Source of the DNA: Apiotrichum sp. Y4204
Taxonomy: Eukaryota; Basidiomycota; Tremellomycetes; Trichosporonales; Trichosporonaceae
Direction of reading: 5' to 3'
Assembly: GCA_025531455.1 (NCBI GenBank)
Contig: JAMYHL010000085.1
Coordinates: 62,001-126,000, forward strand
DNA: 64,000 bases
Below are positions 23,395-34,193 of the stretch, piece by piece. Under the pieces are notes generated by a model, which worked only from the letters and a program-made list of their open reading frames with translations, did not search any database and had not been told where the DNA came from. A program made the position numbers and the translations under genes. Each line of letters opens with the position of its first letter. Position 1 is the first letter of the stretch.

Positions 23395-26300
23395 TGTGAA
23401 CCGAACGGTGGATGGGGCGCAAGATTGAGAGAAGGATGAAAGAAGAGAACAAAACAAGGAAAGGAGCGTGTGGTTACCGTGTAGTGGTGAGGACGAGAAG
23501 TAATGAAAGAGCGAAAGGGGGCGTGACAAGGCGAGGCGAGGGGGATTGGATGTATTGGACCGACCGCAGTTGGTTTGTGACACACACGGAGGGGTTACAC
23601 ACCACAGGGCCACAGACGAGACGTGAGACCAGCAGCACAAGTCCGTCGCAAATGTCGTACGTCAAAATGGATGCGATATGCGCAATGTGTTTGACAATGT
23701 GTTGATTCCAATAATGGGATCAGAAGAGAAGAAGAAACAGACGACAGTGTCAGCACAGTGTGTTACGGAGCAGTCTCAAAAGTCGATGCAATGTAGAAGA
23801 GCAGGCCGTCGAGACAGATGTGGGAGGGCCTGGGGGGGGGGGGGGGGGATAATGCGAGTGATCAGAGGCCAACGAAGCCGACAGGGGGTGTCCGGCACGG
23901 GAAGCGGAGTGAGTGGAGAACCGCAGAGGAGCAGAGGCAGAGACCGGGGCAAGACAAACGGCGCGGCAAGACAGCCCTCAAAAGGGCCATTCGGGGCCAA
24001 GACGAGTACGAACTCAGACAAAAGAATGGGCATTTTCTCTCAGCTCTCAGCGCCTCAGCCGCAATGGTTAGCAGCCCAGGGGCCAGGAGTCAGGAGGCGG
24101 CCTTGCCGCCTTGCCACCAGTGCGCAAATGCTCAATCGGACAGGACGCTGCCCCAACCCCTACAAGCCTCCTGCAGTCCTGGTCCCCCAAGGCTGACTGC
24201 ACAGCAAGTACTAGCCAGCTCACCCCCGACTGACAACCGACTCTGCCAGCAATTAAGCCGGGTGAGGGTTAGGGAAAAGCAGGGCACACTCCCTCTTTCC
24301 TTCTACAAGCTCTGTCCTCTGCGCGCGCTGCGCATCACAGCCGCGCGATTGCAGTGTAAAATAATAAGGGCAGGGGCGCGGAGCTTAACGGCATCACGGC
24401 ATGGGACTAGTGCAAGAGTGGCAAAAGTCCACAGGAGCCTTGGTGGAGTGGTCCTCGACTGACTACCAGCGACTGCTGGGAATCGGTATGGAACAGGCCC
24501 TGTGCGGGCCATGCTGGCCATGCCAGCATCGGGGCCTCGGGGCCACCCGTTGTCACCCTCTTGCTGCAGCCGCGCAGCCATGCCAGACCCTTTACACCCT
24601 TGTCTGGTGTCCCTAGTATTTACGGCAATTTTACGGCACACCTCTTTTTGGCAGTCCCTGGCAATTCTGCAATTCTGCAACCCTTCATCCGACTTGACGG
24701 GGGTGGCCATTCGTGTCCATAGCACCCATCTTGCAAGAACCTGTCAAGAAAGAATATTCAAGACAAGATTATGCAGAGGATCATGAGAATTTGAACCAGA
24801 GAAACGCCGACGCCGAGCACAGTTTGGCTGGGCATTTATGGCGCTGGCAGCTTGGCAAGACGAACTGAGCGCGACGCAGATCTTAAAAGACCGCAGAAAC
24901 TACACGTATGCCTCTGCTGCGACACGGTCTGGCCCGGATGGCACGAGGCCGCCACGATTGCTCCGACAGCTTTGTACCAGGGCCGGGGCAGGGACGCCGG
25001 GTGGGACCGGACAGTTTTCAAGTACACCAAAGAGCCAGACCGAAACCGCGAGGCCGCGATCCCGTTGCCTCGTGGGGCCGGCGGCGTCCCGGCGCGGCCC
25101 CAGACTCGCGGACGCGACCCCGAACCATAAACGCATCGGGCCTAGGACAGGGGAAAAACAAACTCACACGACATGGTTCTGCGGATTTGGATTCAGAGCG
25201 CCCTTGACGCGTTCTGCTGGGCCGAGGGGGGCTATCGAGAGTTTGAACGGCGTAGAGTGGTTGCTGAGTGCTGGTAGATGGCAACGGGCAAGGGAGGAAC
25301 GAGATGAAGAGGAGACGAAGGTGCGAAGAACGAGAACGGTGCAATAACGAGAAAGGAGCGACAGATAGAGAGGACAATGAGAAGCAGTCAAAAGAGATGG
25401 AGGATGGAGTGTAGCACATGCGTTTGCAAAATGCATCGGGTCAAGAAGCCTGGCGGCTGACGGTCTGGGCCAGCTGGCCAGCTGCTAGCTGGAGAGACAC
25501 AATGGCATGCGAGGGCATTCGAGGACATGCAACATGCGGCATGAGACGATGGGCATAAGGGCAGCATGGGCAGGCGCGCGTGCGCAGGCGATGGGCCACC
25601 CCCCGGCCACCCATAGCCACGGGCAGTACAGCAACAGGCACAATCCAAGTGAAAGTCCGTTTGGGCGCGTTGGCGTGACCTTTGGCGCGGCGCGCGGCGC
25701 GCTTTGACACGGCAGTTGCGCTCGGTACAGGGCTCGCTTTGTGCAACATGCTATATCTAGCCAGCAGCTGCACCATGCACCACCTCCCGAATGCTTGCAA
25801 TGTTCGAGTGGTGCCTTCGACAGTGAATTATAGCACTACATTCTGGTTTCCTCTTGGCAACATATCGAGTTGGGTCGCCAAGAGCACGGGTTGCATGGGA
25901 GGCCTCACACAGGGACCGGACACCTTATCGATCCACTGTTCCGTGATTGTGTGTATCTTGATATCTTGTGCGCGATTGAGTGTGCGAGCGCTTGCCCAAA
26001 CATAGACCACGCTCGCGCTCACGCACGGGCCTCTGAGTGTTCCACGAAGGGCGCCATGGGCGGCTTGCGAGCTTGCGTGGCTTGTGGCCTGTGGCCTTTG
26101 GCCTGCTCATGCTGGATTTTGGCCGTCATGCACGTTCACAGCCTCTTGTCTGATTGTCTACAGGTCAGTACTCCGACTACCAGCAAGGTCAACGAAGCGC
26201 GAACGTCCAAGCGGTGACGTTCAGTGGCTTCTCCGTACCGAATGTGTGGTTCCTGCACAGCAACGAACACCAGTACCAGCGAGACGCCACACATTCACAG

Positions 26301-27273
26301 AGTGAGTGTTGAAAAGGCGACGCGTCTGTCCAAACTAGTTAACTAGAGCTTTTATTCTGGGATCTTGGCCATCTTGGACCGGACGAAGGGCAGGCCGAAA
26401 GTCCGGGACGGGCGTCCGGCCATCGCAGCTGGTAGTTGTGTAGACCCCCTCCATGGCCGATCACGCCCCCTGTCCAAAGAACAGAGGATCAGAGGAACGG
26501 TCAAGTCCCCCCTCCACGCCGCTCATGTCCAAAGGCTGCTCTTCTCGCTGCGGTCACGAAAGGTGTAAAGACACCAGACGCGGCCTTCATGTCCTTGCAA
26601 GCTTCCAAGTTCTTGTTGCATGCATTTGTTGTTGTTACACCTCGCCTCGCGCGACATTGCATTCCTACCGGTGGCCCAGGCACCCGGTTCTTGAAGGGAC
26701 ACCCCGGGCCAGGGACTGGGGGGCCCTGGAGTCTGGACGCCAGAGACCCGGCTAACACCGGCCCTGAAAAGACTAGCGCGTCTGAGACATGCGCCCCAGG
26801 GCCGGAGGGTGGGCCTTGGACAAAGGTGGAGTTTCGGCGAAAGAAAACTGCCACGTTAAGTGGCACAGCTGAAAACTATTCCATTTCATTACGTCAGTTG
26901 TGCTGGAGCCCGACTCACTTTCAAACTAGGCCAGCCCGCCGCCGATCAGTGGCGGACGGGCGCCGAGGCATCGCGTCATCGCATGACTTTCTGGAGGCGA
27001 CACGACATTTGTGCCGAACCAAGGCGCCTTAGGCCCGGCAAAGCAGTCAAGGCAGATGACGGTGAGGGGCCGGCAAGCCAAGACGCACACCAAAGCGCCA
27101 GCGCGCCAGCGGCCAGCGCGCCAGCGGACCAAGCACGATGATGTGATCGAGCGGAGGCCGGCCCCATCGCTCTTATCCTATCATGTACAGCTGAGATGTG
27201 ATCAACTTTTTTTCTTCTTCTCCCTCTTCATTTTATTCTCTCTCACCTCGCATTAACTACTCACACTTACACG
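23395..27273. other. Long gene-free region (3.9 kb)
   Basis: The left part is the promoter side of the mucin-like gene. A run of 17 G is at 23832-23848. Numerous overlapping short frames on both strands show no domain, signal peptide or splice pattern. The last 60 bases are T/C-rich and form the leader of the MTP18 gene. I cannot assign anything else. Confidence 0.5.
23832..23848. repeat. Homopolymer tract of 17 G
   Basis: Uninterrupted G-run in an intergenic region about 440 bases upstream of the mucin-like gene start. Confidence 0.9.
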
Positions 27274-28348
27274 ATGCCTGCGGACACGGTTACCGACAAG
27301 GTCGAGGCGGCGGCCGTGACGGCGGAGAAGACGGCCGAGCAGAAGATCGACACCATGGTGGACAAGGATGGTGCGTGCAGGCCAAGCTCGGCAGGGAGTG
27401 CCGAGGCCGAAGATGCCTCCGGAGCGCGCAGATCACTAACGCCCAGTCGACTCGACCGACTCGAACGTCCGTTACGGTGAGATCCACTGATACCCCGTGT
27501 CTTCCACAGCCTGACACTCCAGCCGCGTACCTCCGCCGTATTCGTGACGTCGTCCGCGCGGGCTCGCGTTACACCGCCTACAGTGCGTATACTGCTTTGA
27601 ACGCGGACTGACCGGTAGCTAGCGATGTTGGCGAGGCGTTCCGTCCTGTGGTTCCCCCCTTCGTTGGTGAGTATCGGTACTTGGGGCGAAGCTGTGTCGC
27701 ACAGGCTCAGCGTTGCCGTCCTCACCCACCGCCGATCACTAATTCCAGTCACGGCCGCGTACGGCGTGTCGTGGGCATACCTAATCGGCGACGTTGCGTT
27801 CACGACGTACAAGGCAAAGGAGCAGGGCCCGTCGGCGTGGGAGGCTGCCAACTTTTCCGAGCCCACGCGCCTCGGTATGGTTGCGGTCAAGCGCTCCGTC
27901 TTCCAGGGTCTCGCGTCCATGGCGCTTCCGGCGTTTACGATCCACTCGGCGGTGCGCTACGCGGGGCGGGCAGTGAAGAACTCGCCCAACGTCACGCTCA
28001 AGCGTTGGGGACCGACATTCGTCGGTATCTCCATCGTGCCCGCATTGCCGTACCTGTTCGACCACCCGGTGAGTAACAGCTTCCTATCTTATCGCATAAC
28101 AAAGCAATTATGGTGCAACAATTGTGGAACAATAACAAAGCAACGCCCCCATGTTCCTGTTGTTGGCGTTCCACAAATCTTGAAATCCAGATTCCATCGA
28201 TTCCACAATCCCACAACGACGCCCACACCCACATGCCCTGCACGTGGAGACTAACACACAGGTCGAGTACGCGACGGATTACCTCTTCGACAAGGTCGAG
28301 GAATCGCTTGCCAAGACGGACATCGCCAAGGACAAGAAGGACCTCTAG
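27274..28348 (+). CDS. MTP18: Mitochondrial fission process protein 1 homologue (MTP18/MTFP1 family)
   Basis: Six exons (27274-27370, 27447-27476, 27523-27582, 27619-27666, 27749-28068, 28262-28348) encode 213 residues. Family features run in order: YAAYLRRIRDVVRAGSRYTA, then YTSDVGEAFRPVVPPFVV, then AAYGVSWAYLIGDV, then a region around RLGMVAVKRSVFQGLASMALPAF, and FDHPVEYATDYLFD near the end. MTP18 is an inner mitochondrial membrane protein with several membrane segments that influences mitochondrial division and membrane energetics in animals; the fungal role is less well studied. The acceptors of introns 2 and 3 were chosen from neighbouring alternatives because only these keep the conserved sequence (YTSDVGE) in frame. 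The N-terminus is short and Ala/Glu/Lys-rich and is not a clear presequence. Confidence 0.88.
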
Positions 28349-28667
28349 ACGCAGCACATAGACGATTAACAGAGTTGATATATACAATTTTGGTACAGAC
28401 GTTGGCGCAGCGTGGCTGACCGTGGCGAGCGAAATGGGCGGTGGCGTGGAGCGTGTGGAGCGTGAAGGCCGTAAGGCGTGACGGTGTGATCTGATGGCGG
28501 TCTGCGTGCGGTATGGCACACTGAAATAGTATGGCGTCGTGCAGTGGTGGTGGGACGGTCGTATGACGTGGGGTTAGAGAGACGTCGCCTGCTTCGTAGC
28601 CTCGGTGTAGGTCCGCTCCCTAAGGTTTCCCGAGTCCAAGAATCTCCCCCAGCGTAAACTCCCTCTA
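28349..28667. other. Intergenic region after MTP18
   Basis: A sequence of about 320 bases with no recognised gene; the first part is probably the MTP18 3' untranslated region. Confidence 0.45.
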
Positions 28668-28907
28668 CTACAGCTCCTTGGGAGCAAGCAGTCGGCTAGG
28701 CGTAACGACCTGTAGGGCGTACGGCGGGGACATCGCAACCGGCATCGCGGGCGGGCGGTCGGAGAGAGTGCACGTGCAGTGCGTCGTGCACTTGGTCGTG
28801 GGGCTCACGGCTGCGGGAAGCGCGAGCGGAGACGGTGGGACCATCCACGGGCGGCGGTCGTCTGCTGTCAGTCTGGAAGTTGAGGGCAATTTACTCTGCT
28901 GGGGCAT
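28668..28907 (-). CDS. Possible small protein of 79 residues, unknown
   Basis: A short single-exon frame starts at an ATG preceded by a CA-rich stretch (cacaATG), a context similar to the true starts in this window. Third codon positions are GC-rich. The protein is Pro/Thr-rich with a small cysteine cluster (KCTTHCTCTL) in the middle and has no hydrophobic segment or known domain. It could be a real small gene, the end of a longer spliced gene, or chance. Confidence 0.25.
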   Translation of the reverse strand: MPQQSKLPSTSRLTADDRRPWMVPPSPLALPAAVSPTTKCTTHCTCTLSDRPPAMPVAMSPPYALQVVTPSRLLAPKEL

Positions 28908-29686
28908 TGTGAGTTGTTAGAAGTGTGAGTGAGTTGATGGATGGATGTAAACTCTCCACGTAACCCAGCCGTTGTTGTCCTCGCTTCTGAGCACTGCGCT
29001 GACTGATGTCGCATGCTGCGCGCTGTGCTGCGCAGGCCCCGAGCTGCATGCAGATGCAGATGCGCAGATAATTGTCATGACAATCGACGGTCGAGAACGT
29101 CGAGTGGAGCTGATGCGATAAGCGAATGCCGGGCGTGAAAGACGGCTGAACGGCTAAACTGATTGTGGACCGCCACACCCTCCCAATCCCCGAACCGCCG
29201 CCACACACCTCTCTACTGAAGGACCTCCACTCGCACCGGCGATCCCATTGCCAGAAAAATCATGCTCGCCCCCATCTCCTTTCTTCTTCTCGCCAAGCAC
29301 CACAAACCGCTGTCGCAGCACACGCACGGAATCATCCATTCTCCGCTGTGGGTAAAGTCCCCGGAGCACTCCGCGTCTCCCGCCTCCATTCGGAGAGCGC
29401 GCGGCGGTAATCGCCGCGCTGGTGGGTCGATTTTGCAAAAAGTCGAGATGTGTGGGCCGCTGTGATGCTGAGCGTCACTCGCCACACTCGGCGCGGCCGC
29501 TAGACGCCTCACGCCGGGACCGGCGAAGATACGAGCCGCGGCGCGGGGATATAGCGCGACACGCTCATAGACACAGGTATGCGGTTGCCCGTGCCCGTTT
29601 ACTCGAGAGGGTTACTCAATGGGGCTCAGTCTGGAGCTTGGCCACTCACTTTCTCCCTCCTGGTCGACGACCGCCGCGAGCACAGC

Positions 29687-29714
29687 GAGCGAGCGAGCGA
29701 GCGAGTCCGCGCCA
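29687..29714. repeat. Short GCGA tandem repeat
   Basis: The four-base unit gcga is repeated about six times in a row in intergenic DNA. Confidence 0.7.
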
Positions 29715-31357
29715 GGAGGCGGTGCGAGTGAGGTATCCCCATCCCACACATTCCACTATCTCTCCCTACCTCCTATCTCCACGAATCTCCCATTCCCTCC
29801 CTCTCCTTCCTCCCCTACTCCCTCCCCTACTCCCTCCACCCCCCAATATCTCCCCGATGATGCTTGAATTTCTTCAGCGCCAGCGCGCAGTGTCAGGTCG
29901 CGGGTGACACCGTGGCTGTCTATCGCTTCGCGCAAGGACGACAAACGAGCCTGAGGGTCTTTCTATGTTGTATTTATGTGGAGGTGGTTGGATGTGACGG
30001 CTGAAGATTTGCAACTGAACGCGGTGCCGAAGCCTAATGGGGTCACGGAGTACTGATTTTATGGCTTGTCCGCACACCCATGGCTGCAGCCTGAGGGCAG
30101 ATGACGCGAACATGCAGGATTGACTCTGACCTGCCTCACGACTCGGTTCGGCATCGATACCACCTCCGATGAGCCAAGGCAACGTAGAGAGGAACGGTAG
30201 TCGTCGTTGCGGACATGGTATCTACATGAACATCCCGGTAGGGAACTCTCTGTAAGAATTGCGCGCAGCCACAAACAGAACCATGTTCCCGGTCTTGTAG
30301 CGTTTACGTAGAGGCTCACGAGCTTGCTTACCGAAACCACTTTGGGCTGATGTTATCAGTCCTCTCTGGAACGTCTCCCTCTGCCAATATGAATTGTGTG
30401 AACGGAACAAGACCACTGGACTGCCGAGGAGCGCGCTGTATGCGAATCCGCAAAGCACGGCGCCCTCGTGGACATTTACACACCATAGCCATTATGCTCC
30501 CGAGCGCCATCGGCTCTGATGGACATGCGCCGACCGAGATGACAAGATACCACCGAGGACCCAGTGTGTGCGACTGCAACACCCCGAAACGCGACAGGAC
30601 TTGGCAGAGAAGAAATAGACATTCTGTCCCATCTCACTCGAGATCGCAAACGTCAGATGTGAGTGCTAGCGCAGTGCTGTGGCGTGACGCGCACCGCCTA
30701 CAAGGAGTGATTGTCGGCCGGAGGTTTCTAAACTCTGTTGGATGCGCAGCGCCCGGCGAGGTCCAGACTGCTCCGACCGTTACGCAGCAGATGGGAAAAG
30801 ATCCGCGCAAAGATCGAGCGGATCGCCCGCAGCACCTGGCGTGGGCGGCGGGGTTCTCGCCGTAGATGCAATGATCTCTCCACATGTCCCAGATATTTGC
30901 AGGCGATGCAACGCATTGAGGTTGGCGTTTCATCCCGTATGCGCGGAGACTCGGATGCTCCGGCTACTGGCAGATATCGCGGGCAAGAAATGTATCGCAT
31001 CGTGCATCTGCATCCTGCGATCCTGTGCTGTTCTCCTTGCGTGTTGGAGTGTTTGTGTGCATGCCATTTGGTGATGGCCCATGGCGGCCAGTGGTGAGTG
31101 GAGGAGCTCTGGGGTCTCATATGGAGGAAGTGTTTCATGTTTTGCCCCGGAATGCACAGGTGTGCTCAGAGAGTGCCAGGGTCATACAACTCGCCGGCAC
31201 TGGTGTTGGCACTGCAGTGAACAAATGTACAACAGCTTTCTACTGCACCGCGTTTGGCTTGGCATCCGGAAAGAGAAGAGATTGACAGTATAGTGAGTAC
31301 GCAGAAAGACAGGAGTGAAACGGCATAAGTGCATCAAGTCGCACGGGGCTGGGCAGA

Positions 31358-31365
31358 TATAAAAG
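31358..31365 (+). promoter_or_regulatory. TATA box of the Lys/Glu-repeat surface protein
   Basis: TATAAAAG, a full consensus TATA box, lies 258 bases upstream of the ATG at 31623. A T/C-rich leader follows, as for other highly expressed fungal genes. Confidence 0.55.
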
Positions 31366-31622
31366 GTGGGCGCGCACCGACAAGAGCTTCTTCTCATCAT
31401 TACTTCACATCCAACCACACCACATCACATCAGCAGAAGTCGCATCCCACGCCAGCGACCTCATCTTTCGTTCGACTCTTCATTTTTTTTTTTCTCTTGT
31501 CTCTATCTCTTTGACGAGTGACTACTTTTCTTTCTAGTCTCTTTGTCCTCCACCTCTTTATCTAACGCCAACTTTACGACCCAACTCCAATCCCACTCCC
31601 ACCCCACATACACACTCCCATC

Positions 31623-34193
31623 ATGCCCGCCGTCAACGCTCTTGCTGGTGCAGTCACCCTCACGCTTGCCCAGTTCTCCACTGCGTGGGTCGCGAATGCG
31701 GCGCCGACGCCCGCCGATGATGCCGCCATGCCCAAGGAGTCGGATGGGTCCGAGGGCTCGTCGCAGATCTCCGATGACTCGGCTGTGAAGCCGAAGGGAG
31801 CGGCCCAGGACGAGGGAGATGACGATGGTGCCGACGACGACGGAGACGACGACGACAAGGACGGCGACAAGAAGGACGCCGACGCCAAGAAGGACGACGG
31901 GGCCAAGGACGACAAGAAGAAGGATACCGCCACCCAGAAGCAGGACGGCGAGGGCGACGAGGGCGGCAAGGAGGCGGATAAGCCCAAGGACGAGAAGCCC
32001 GACTCTGAGCTCACGGACGAGGAGCGCAAGAAGAAGGCGCAGGAAAACCGCCAAAAGTCCGTCGAGGATGCGATCCAGAAGGCCGAGGCCGCCCGCCAGG
32101 AATCTGCCGAGGCCCGCAAGAAGAAGGAGGAGCGCAAGAAGGAGCTCGAGGCCATGTCTCCCGAGGACCGCAAGAAGGCCGAGGCCGAGGACAAGGCCGC
32201 CGAGGAGAAGGCCAAGGCTGAGAAGGCTAAGGACAACGCGAACAAGCCCGCCGACCCCAAGGCTGCCGAGGAGCTCAAGAAGGCCGAGGATGAGGCGAAG
32301 AAGAAGGGCGACGAGCTCAAGAAGAAGGAGGAGGAGGTTAAGAAGGCCGCCGAGTCCGAGGAGCGCAAGAAGATGTCTCCCGAGGACAAGAAGAAGGCTG
32401 AGGAGGCGGACAAGAAGGCCGTCGACCAGCTCAAGAAGGCTTCAGAGGACGCCAAGAAGAAGGTCGACGAACTCAAGAAGAAGGCGGGTGGCGACAACAA
32501 GCCCGCTGCCGACCCAAAGGCCGCCGAGGCGCTCAAGAAGGCCGAGGAGGAGGCTAAGAAGGCCGCCGAGGCGCTCAAGAAGAAGGAGGAGGAGGTGAAG
32601 AAGGCCGCCGAATCCGAAGAGCGCAAGAAGATGTCTCCCGAGGACAAGAAGAAGGCTGAGGAGGCCGACAAGAAGGCCGTCGACGAGCTCAAGAAGAAGG
32701 CCGACGACTCCAAGAAGAAGGCCGAGGAGCTCAAGGCTAAGACCGGCGGAGACAACAAGACCGCTGCCGACCCCAAGGCTGCCGAGGAGATCAAGAAGGC
32801 CGAGATCGACGCCCAGCAGAAGCTTGACGTTCTCAAGAAGAAGCAAGAGGAGGTCAAGAATGCTGGCGAATCTGAGGAGCGCAAGAAGATGTCGCCCGAG
32901 GACAAGAAGAAGGCTGAGCAGGGCGACAAGAAGTCTCTCGATGAAGCCCAGGCCGCCGTTGACCAGGCGTTTGGCAAGGTCGAGGAGCTCAAGAAGGCCG
33001 CCGGTGTCCAGGGCGGCAACCCCGACGAACTCAAGAACGCAGAGGCCGACGCCCAGAAGAAGCTCGACGTTCTCAAGAAGAAGCAGGAGGAGGTCAAGAA
33101 GGCCGGCGAATCCGAGGAGCGCAAGAAGATGTCCCCCGAGGACAAGAAAAAGGCCGAGGAGAGCGACAAGAAGTCTCTCAACGAGGCCCAGGCCGCCGTC
33201 GACCAGGCCTTCGGCAAGGTCGAGGAGATCAAGAAGAAGGGCGGCGGCGAGGGCGGCGACAAGGGCCAGCCCGGCCAGCCCGGCCAGCCTGGCGGCGCCG
33301 ACCCGAAGAAGGTGGAGGAGGCTAAGAAGGCTTCCGACGAGGCCAAGAAGGCCGAGGACGACTCCAAGAAGGCCGCCGACGAGCTCAAGAAGAAGGAGGA
33401 GGAGGTCAAGAAGGCCGCCAACTCTGAGGAGCGCAAGAAGATGTCTCCCGAGGACAAGAAGAAAGCCGAGGAGGCCGACAAGAAGGCCGTCGACGAGCTC
33501 AAGAAGAAGGCCGACGACTCCAAGAAGAAGGCCGATGAGCTCAAGAAGAAGGCCGACGAGCTCAACAAGGCTGCCGGGGGCGACAAGAAGGACGGCGACA
33601 AGAAGGACGGCGACAAGAAGGGTGACGACAAGAATTCCGGGGACGACAAGAAGCCCGGTGACGACAAGAAGGGCACCGACAAGCCCTCGGCCGCGGACGA
33701 AAAGAAGAAGAAGGAGAACGAGGAGTCGAAGAAGAAGAACAACGGCAATCTCGTCGACGCCAAGGGCAACCTTGTCGCTCCTACTCTCGGCTGGGACTCG
33801 TCGTTTAACAAGAGCCAGCAAGTCTGTGGTTCCTCCAACGACAAGGCCACCCAGGACTGTTGCACCAAGTTCAAAGGCACCCTCAAGCAGTTCGAGTACA
33901 ACAACGTCTGTCTCATCTCCGTCTCTGCCGACGAGTTCACCAAGTGTATCAAGGAGAAGACCAAGGACGATAAACAGCAGATCAAGTGCTCCAACGGCGG
34001 CAAGTCCTCGGGCGACAAGAATGCCACCTCGACAGCCAGCCCGGACAAGCACAACGAGACCAGCAAGGACGAGCCCAAGGACGCCGAGAAAAACAAGAAG
34101 GACGAGAAGAACAGTGCCGGCGCGGCCCGCCTCCGCGGCATCTCCCTCGCTCTCGTCGCCTCCCTCGCCGGTGCCGTACTCACCCTCTTCTAA
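31623..34193 (+). CDS. Lys/Glu-rich repeat protein with six-cysteine module and GPI-type tail
   Basis: Single exon, 856 residues. A signal peptide (residues 1-27, cleavage near ANA-APT) is followed by a highly acidic Asp/Lys region. Residues about 165-680 are five close and one diverged copies of a charged repeat with the core ERKKMSPEDKKKAEE. Two flank types occur, one with DKKAVDELKKKADDSKKK and one with DKKSLDEAQAAVDQAFGK, in the order A A B B A. This composition favours a long single alpha-helix or coiled coil. A spacer rich in GDKK precedes a compact module (residues about 720-800) with QQVCGSS, a CC pair and three more Cys. The last 20 residues are hydrophobic after a small-residue stretch, as in GPI anchoring. 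Likely a cell-wall or capsule-zone stalk carrying a small head next to the membrane; the function is unknown. The cysteine module recurs in the protein at 36093-36698. Confidence 0.85.
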   Translation: MPAVNALAGAVTLTLAQFSTAWVANAAPTPADDAAMPKESDGSEGSSQISDDSAVKPKGAAQDEGDDDGADDDGDDDDKDGDKKDADAKKDDGAKDDKKKDTATQKQDGEGDEGGKEADKPKDEKPDSELTDEERKKKAQENRQKSVEDAIQKAEAARQESAEARKKKEERKKELEAMSPEDRKKAEAEDKAAEEKAKAEKAKDNANKPADPKAAEELKKAEDEAKKKGDELKKKEEEVKKAAESEERKKMSPEDKKKAEEADKKAVDQLKKASEDAKKKVDELKKKAGGDNKPAADPKAAEALKKAEEEAKKAAEALKKKEEEVKKAAESEERKKMSPEDKKKAEEADKKAVDELKKKADDSKKKAEELKAKTGGDNKTAADPKAAEEIKKAEIDAQQKLDVLKKKQEEVKNAGESEERKKMSPEDKKKAEQGDKKSLDEAQAAVDQAFGKVEELKKAAGVQGGNPDELKNAEADAQKKLDVLKKKQEEVKKAGESEERKKMSPEDKKKAEESDKKSLNEAQAAVDQAFGKVEEIKKKGGGEGGDKGQPGQPGQPGGADPKKVEEAKKASDEAKKAEDDSKKAADELKKKEEEVKKAANSEERKKMSPEDKKKAEEADKKAVDELKKKADDSKKKADELKKKADELNKAAGGDKKDGDKKDGDKKGDDKNSGDDKKPGDDKKGTDKPSAADEKKKKENEESKKKNNGNLVDAKGNLVAPTLGWDSSFNKSQQVCGSSNDKATQDCCTKFKGTLKQFEYNNVCLISVSADEFTKCIKEKTKDDKQQIKCSNGGKSSGDKNATSTASPDKHNETSKDEPKDAEKNKKDEKNSAGAARLRGISLALVASLAGAVLTLF
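32290..33580 (+). repeat. Degenerate tandem repeats inside the Lys/Glu-rich coding region
   Basis: DNA copies of roughly 220-300 bases encode the ERKKMSPEDKKKAEE-centred unit. Copies are highly similar at the DNA level, so the number of units could change by unequal recombination between strains. Confidence 0.8.

Larger units (their letters stand above)
28908..31622. other. Gene-free region (2.7 kb)
   Basis: No supported coding region. A short (GCGA)n-type repeat lies at about 29687-29714 and a CT-rich tract follows at 29755-29850. The right end contains the promoter and CT-rich leader of the Lys/Glu-repeat protein. Confidence 0.5.

Noticed and set aside
23395..27273. Possible decayed mobile element in the 3.9-kb gap
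   Set aside because: No reverse transcriptase, integrase or transposase motif and no terminal repeats could be found by eye.
31574..34183. 869-codon open frame on the minus strand opposite the Lys/Glu-repeat gene
   Set aside because: It is the mirror of the repeated AAG/GAG codons and translates to Ser/Phe/Leu repeats. The plus-strand frame has the signal peptide, cysteine module and GPI-type tail.
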